In this document: positions 61,121-64,000 of the stretch, in pieces
How positions within the stretch are numbered: position 1 is the first letter of the stretch
How the letters are laid out: every line of letters starts with the position of its first letter
Source of the DNA: Nigerium massiliense
Lineage (GTDB): Bacteria > Actinomycetota > Actinomycetes > Propionibacteriales > Propionibacteriaceae
DNA length: 64,000 nucleotides
Assembly (NCBI RefSeq): GCF_000826085.1
Contig: NZ_CCYM01000003.1
Coordinates: 1,077,741 to 1,141,740, forward strand
Direction of reading: 5' to 3'
Translations under genes and position numbers: made by a program
Notes under the pieces: model-generated
Database searches by the model: none
Told to the model about the DNA's origin: nothing
Seen by the model: only the letters and a program-made list of their open reading frames with translations

Positions 61121-62854
61121 TCAGCGGACGACGCGGTCGCGGCGGGCGTCCGGGTTGGTGCACTCACGCGGGGTCAGCGAATTGTAGGTCCAGTGGAACG
61201 GCTCGGCGCGCACGAGCTTGCCGCCCTGGTAGAAGAGTCGCTTGTAGTCGACGCGGAAGCCCGTCTTGGCGCTCTGCGGCGAACACACGAGGCTGTCGTC
61301 CTTGATGGGCTCCCCAGGCCGCCTGAACTGGCTCTGCACCGGCTCGCTGGCCTTCACGTCGAAGACCTTCGTCGACCACATCCGCACGGTCACCTTGCCG
61401 TTCCCGCCGACCGGCGGGTTGTTGGTGAACGCCTGCACCAGGACGCCGTACTTGCTGTCGTTGCGGAACCTCATCGGCACCGACACGTAGTCGAGCGTGG
61501 CCTCGCGGCCCATCGGGTAGCGGTTGAAGTACAGCGAATGCGGCTTGTGGGTGATGTCCTCCAGGCCCGCGAAGAACATCGCGTTGAAGACGGTCGTGGT
61601 GGTCTGGCTGATGCCGCCGCCCATCCGCTCGACCACCTGGCCGTTGTCGATGGCGCCGCCGGCCATCCAACCGCGGCGTGTGGTGCGCGGGCCGAGGATC
61701 TTGTTCATGTCGAACGTGTCCCCCGGTTTGAGCAGGGTGTTGTTGACCAGACCGGCCGACTTGCCGATGTTGTTCACGCGGTAGGCCGACGCCGGGAAGC
61801 GGGTGCTGAACTGCCCGGTGATCTCCTTCACCCCGAGCGCCTGCGCCTGCGCGGTGGTGAACGCGGGTTGCTGCGGGCTGACGCTCACCGCGGCGGTCCG
61901 TCCGGACGTCTTCGTCAGCAGCGGCGTCACCGCCTTGGCCAGCACGTCCGGGTCGACCCCCGTGCCGTCCTGGGAGGGGACGATCGTCGGCTTACCATCG
62001 GCGATGACGATGCGGGCCTCGACCGGAGTCGTGAAGCCGGCCTTGGCCAGGGCCGGGCGGACGGCGACGCTGAGTTTCTCGGCGTCCAGGGCCATCGCCG
62101 GCTTGCCGTCCTTGGCCGGGAAGGACAGCGCGGGGGCGAGCATCGGGGGCGTCACCTGGAACGTCTTGTCCTGCGCGGTCAGCGTGACCGGGGACGCCAG
62201 CGCGGGCTTGGCCTGCTTGTCGAGGGTGTCTTGGGCCTCGGCGTCGGTGATGTCGAGCTGCTCCTCGGTCACCGCCGCCGCCACGGTGGTGCTGTGGAGG
62301 TAGCCCTGCCGTACGAGACGTCCGGTCTCGTCGACCTGGACGGTGCCGCCGGTCGACCCCTTCACCAGCGACGGCGTCGTCCCGTCGACGACGATGCGGG
62401 CGTTGACGGGCTCGTGGTCGTACCGCTTCGCGAGCAGGCCTACCGCGTCCGCCAGCTTCGCCTCGTCGACGCGGACGACCGGCTCGTGGGCGTGGCCGCC
62501 GGTGAGGTTCTCCCAGACGACGAGCGGGTTCCAGCTGCGCGCGCCGCCCGCCGCGGCGACCGACGCCGCGTAGTCCACGCTCAGTCCCAGACCGGCCGGG
62601 GTGCGGGTGACCGACGTGTCACCGGCGCTCACCGTGATCTTCTGGGCGGCGGCGCCGCTGAGCTTCGTGCGGACCGCCTCGGCCGCCTGCTCACGCGTCA
62701 TGCCGCCGACCCGGACGCCGGCGACCGTCGCGTTCGAGGGGAGCTGCGCGCCGGTGCGGGACACCCCGAACAGGTAGACCGCCACCACCACGACCAGCGC
62801 CGCCGCCCCGATGATCACGGCGACCCGCGCGGGCCTCCCCCGTCGTGCTGCCAT
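61121..62854 (-). CDS. VanW-domain exported protein with tandem peptidoglycan-binding-like domains
   Basis: A 577-residue envelope protein. One membrane anchor (about 10-30) is followed by two repeated domains of the peptidoglycan-binding/YoaR type (VAGVRVGGMTREQAAEAVRTKL and later copies). The VanW domain is at about 345-475, with FSTRFPASAYRVNNIGKSAG, LLKPGDTFDMNKILGPRT and GGGISQTTTTVFNAMFFAGL. VanW proteins occur near vancomycin-resistance genes in some hosts but their role is unknown; they are common in actinobacteria. ATG 62854 has GGAGGGA eight bases upstream, so it is preferred to the upstream ATG at 62893. Confidence 0.87.
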   Translation of the reverse strand: MAARRGRPARVAVIIGAAALVVVVAVYLFGVSRTGAQLPSNATVAGVRVGGMTREQAAEAVRTKLSGAAAQKITVSAGDTSVTRTPAGLGLSVDYAASVAAAGGARSWNPLVVWENLTGGHAHEPVVRVDEAKLADAVGLLAKRYDHEPVNARIVVDGTTPSLVKGSTGGTVQVDETGRLVRQGYLHSTTVAAAVTEEQLDITDAEAQDTLDKQAKPALASPVTLTAQDKTFQVTPPMLAPALSFPAKDGKPAMALDAEKLSVAVRPALAKAGFTTPVEARIVIADGKPTIVPSQDGTGVDPDVLAKAVTPLLTKTSGRTAAVSVSPQQPAFTTAQAQALGVKEITGQFSTRFPASAYRVNNIGKSAGLVNNTLLKPGDTFDMNKILGPRTTRRGWMAGGAIDNGQVVERMGGGISQTTTTVFNAMFFAGLEDITHKPHSLYFNRYPMGREATLDYVSVPMRFRNDSKYGVLVQAFTNNPPVGGNGKVTVRMWSTKVFDVKASEPVQSQFRRPGEPIKDDSLVCSPQSAKTGFRVDYKRLFYQGGKLVRAEPFHWTYNSLTPRECTNPDARRDRVVR

Positions 62855-62970
62855 CTGCGTCGTCCCTCCGCCGCGTCCCGAAATGAGGGACACCTGTCAA
62901 CTTCGCCGCCCAATGTAGCCGCCCCCGTCGCGGCTCCGCCCGATCTCACGGGAACCGCTCGGGCAGGCGA

Positions 62971-63003
62971 ACGGCGCCGGTCCCCACGTGGGACCGGCGC
63001 CGT
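62971..63003 (-). terminator. Hairpin terminator after the transketolase gene
   Basis: ACGGCGCCGGTCCC (62971-62984), loop CACGT, GGGACCGGCGCCGT (62990-63003): 14 perfect pairs starting ten bases past the transketolase stop on the minus strand. Confidence 0.85.
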
Positions 63004-63013
63004 CGGCTCGTTG

Positions 63014-64000
63014 TTACTTCAGCAGGCTGTCGGCCAGCTCGACGGCGGCCTCGGCGGTGATGCCGAACTCCTTGTAGAGCACCTTGCCGGAGGCCGAGGC
63101 GCCGAAGTGGTCCAGGCCCAGCGACGCGCTGTTGCAACCCAGGACGTCGCGCCAGCCGTCGGTGACGCCCGCCTCGATGCTGACCCGCGGGACGTCGTCG
63201 GGCAGCACCTCGGCCTTGTAGGCGTCGTCCTGCTCCTTGAACCACTCGACGCACGGCATCGAGACGACGCGCGCCGGGACGCCCTTACCCTCCAGCTGCT
63301 CGCGCGCCGCGAGGGCGATCTCGACCTCGGAGCCGGTCGCGACGAGCACGACCTTCGGCGCGCCCTCAGACGCATCGATCAGGGTGTAGCCGCCCTTCGC
63401 GACCCCGTCGGTCGAGGCGTACTCGCCGCCGGACCGGTCGACGTTCAACAGGTCCTGACGCGACAGGATCAGGCCCGCCGGGCGATCGGTGTGCGAGAGG
63501 ATCTGCTTCCAGGCCGCCGCGGTCTCGTTGGCGTCCGCCGGCCGGACGACGTCGAGGCCGGGGATCAGCCGCAGGGACGCGACGTGCTCGATCGGCTGGT
63601 GCGTCGGGCCGTCCTCGCCGACGCCGATGGAGTCGTGCGTCCACACGAACACCGTCGGGGTCTTGCCGATGGACGCCAGGCGAACCGACGGGCGCATGTA
63701 GTCGGAGAACACCAAGAAGGTGCCGCCGTAGGCGCGCGTCAGGCCGGACAGGTTGATGCCGTTGAGGATGCCGCCCATCGCGTGCTCGCGGATGCCGAAG
63801 TGCAGCGTTCGGCCGTCCTTGCGGGCCTCCCAGTCGTGCGACCCACGCTCGGACGGCAGGAACGAGCCGGAGCCCTCGATGGTGGTGTTGTTCGAGGACG
63901 CCAGGTCGGCCGAGCCGCCCCACAGCTCCGGCAGCGCCGCGCCGATGGCGGTGAGCACCTTGCCGGACGCCTTACGCGTCGACATCTTCTCGTCGGTGAA
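63014..64000 (-). CDS. tkt: Transketolase, C-terminal half (runs off the right edge)
   Basis: The last 328 residues of a transketolase (about 660-700 in full), reading leftward from the window edge. The pyrimidine-binding domain has LWGGSADLASSNNTTI, HFGIREHAMGGILNGI with the catalytic Glu that activates thiamine diphosphate, and FSDYMRPSVRLASI. THDSIGVGEDGPTHQPIEH is the substrate-binding signature. The C-terminal domain ends with VSIEAGVTDGWRDVLG and FGASASGKVLYKEFGI. The enzyme moves two-carbon units between sugar phosphates. The missing N-terminal half and start lie beyond 64000. Confidence 0.96.
   Translation of the reverse strand, partial: FTDEKMSTRKASGKVLTAIGAALPELWGGSADLASSNNTTIEGSGSFLPSERGSHDWEARKDGRTLHFGIREHAMGGILNGINLSGLTRAYGGTFLVFSDYMRPSVRLASIGKTPTVFVWTHDSIGVGEDGPTHQPIEHVASLRLIPGLDVVRPADANETAAAWKQILSHTDRPAGLILSRQDLLNVDRSGGEYASTDGVAKGGYTLIDASEGAPKVVLVATGSEVEIALAAREQLEGKGVPARVVSMPCVEWFKEQDDAYKAEVLPDDVPRVSIEAGVTDGWRDVLGCNSASLGLDHFGASASGKVLYKEFGITAEAAVELADSLLK

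Noticed and set aside
61121..62854. Vancomycin-resistance cluster suggested by the VanW domain
   Set aside because: No vanH, vanA/B or vanX genes nearby; VanW-domain proteins are common housekeeping envelope proteins in actinobacteria.

Overview
The window comes from a high-GC actinobacterial chromosome. Several features point to Actinomycetota: a type I glutamine synthetase with its GlnE adenylyltransferase, a DprE1/DprE2 pair, a TatB-Mrp-MgtE/CBS-CorA neighbourhood, a DUF3117 protein, an actinobacterial-type glycogen synthase divergent from glgC, and the succinylase lysine genes dapC, dapD and dapE beside a 7Fe ferredoxin. Parts of the order (O-methyltransferase, glgC/glgA, DUF3117, DivIVA-domain protein, LOG protein, dapE/dapD, dapC-fdx, mrp, corA) resemble the Rv1177-Rv1240 part of the Mycobacterium tuberculosis map. 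Propionibacteriaceae is my best guess for the family, but I could not test it.

Layout. 1-3 kb: the tail of an upstream gene, an ABC-F ATPase and an MFS pseudogene with an internal deletion. 3-9.7 kb: a four-gene oligopeptide/dipeptide ABC transporter operon on the minus strand (lipoprotein, two permeases, fused double ATPase). 9.9-13.2 kb: an RDD protein, glnA preceded by a four-half-site GlnR-type box, and a rhodanese. 13.1-15.8 kb: a sortase and its probable substrate, a very repetitive Cys/His/Pro/Lys-rich wall protein behind an AT-richer, hairpin-rich leader. 15.8-19 kb: DprE2 and DprE1 (arabinosyl donor synthesis) and a secreted GH16 glucanase. 19-27 kb: glnE, then an adaptor-ATPase-permease-adaptor efflux cluster whose ATPase gene carries an exact 60-bp duplication. 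27-33 kb: small proteins, a second glutamine synthetase lacking the adenylylation tyrosine, a twice-frameshifted flavin dehydrogenase, and a serine hydrolase.

33.2-39.7 kb: a SatD-like regulator/membrane-protein pair preceded by three dyads spaced exactly 28 bp apart, methionine aminopeptidase, a RibD-C reductase, the RNase P RNA gene (minus strand), an RNB ribonuclease and a zinc-ribbon protein. 39.7-50.8 kb: a histidine phosphatase, aminopeptidase P, CorA, TrpB2, a membrane protein with a prion-like Tyr/Gly/Gln tail, a CitE-like lyase, Mrp, DUF1003, an MgtE-N/CBS protein, TatB, DapA and a free-standing biotinyl domain. 51-64 kb: glycogen genes, DUF3117, DivIVA-domain and LOG proteins, dapE, dapD, a lysozyme-like protein, dapC-fdx, a VanW protein and the C-terminal half of transketolase, which runs off the right edge.

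The main threads are nitrogen assimilation (glnA, glnE, glnA2 with GlnR-like sites), lysine/diaminopimelate synthesis (dapA, dapC, dapD, dapE), cell-envelope construction (DprE1/2, sortase and substrate, VanW, lysozyme-like, GH16) and glycogen synthesis. Most of the window is ordinary housekeeping DNA. The least explained parts are the 28-bp phased operator array before the SatD pair, the cysteine-rich sortase substrate with its leader, and the prion-like tail protein. No tRNA gene, CRISPR array, insertion sequence or prophage was seen.
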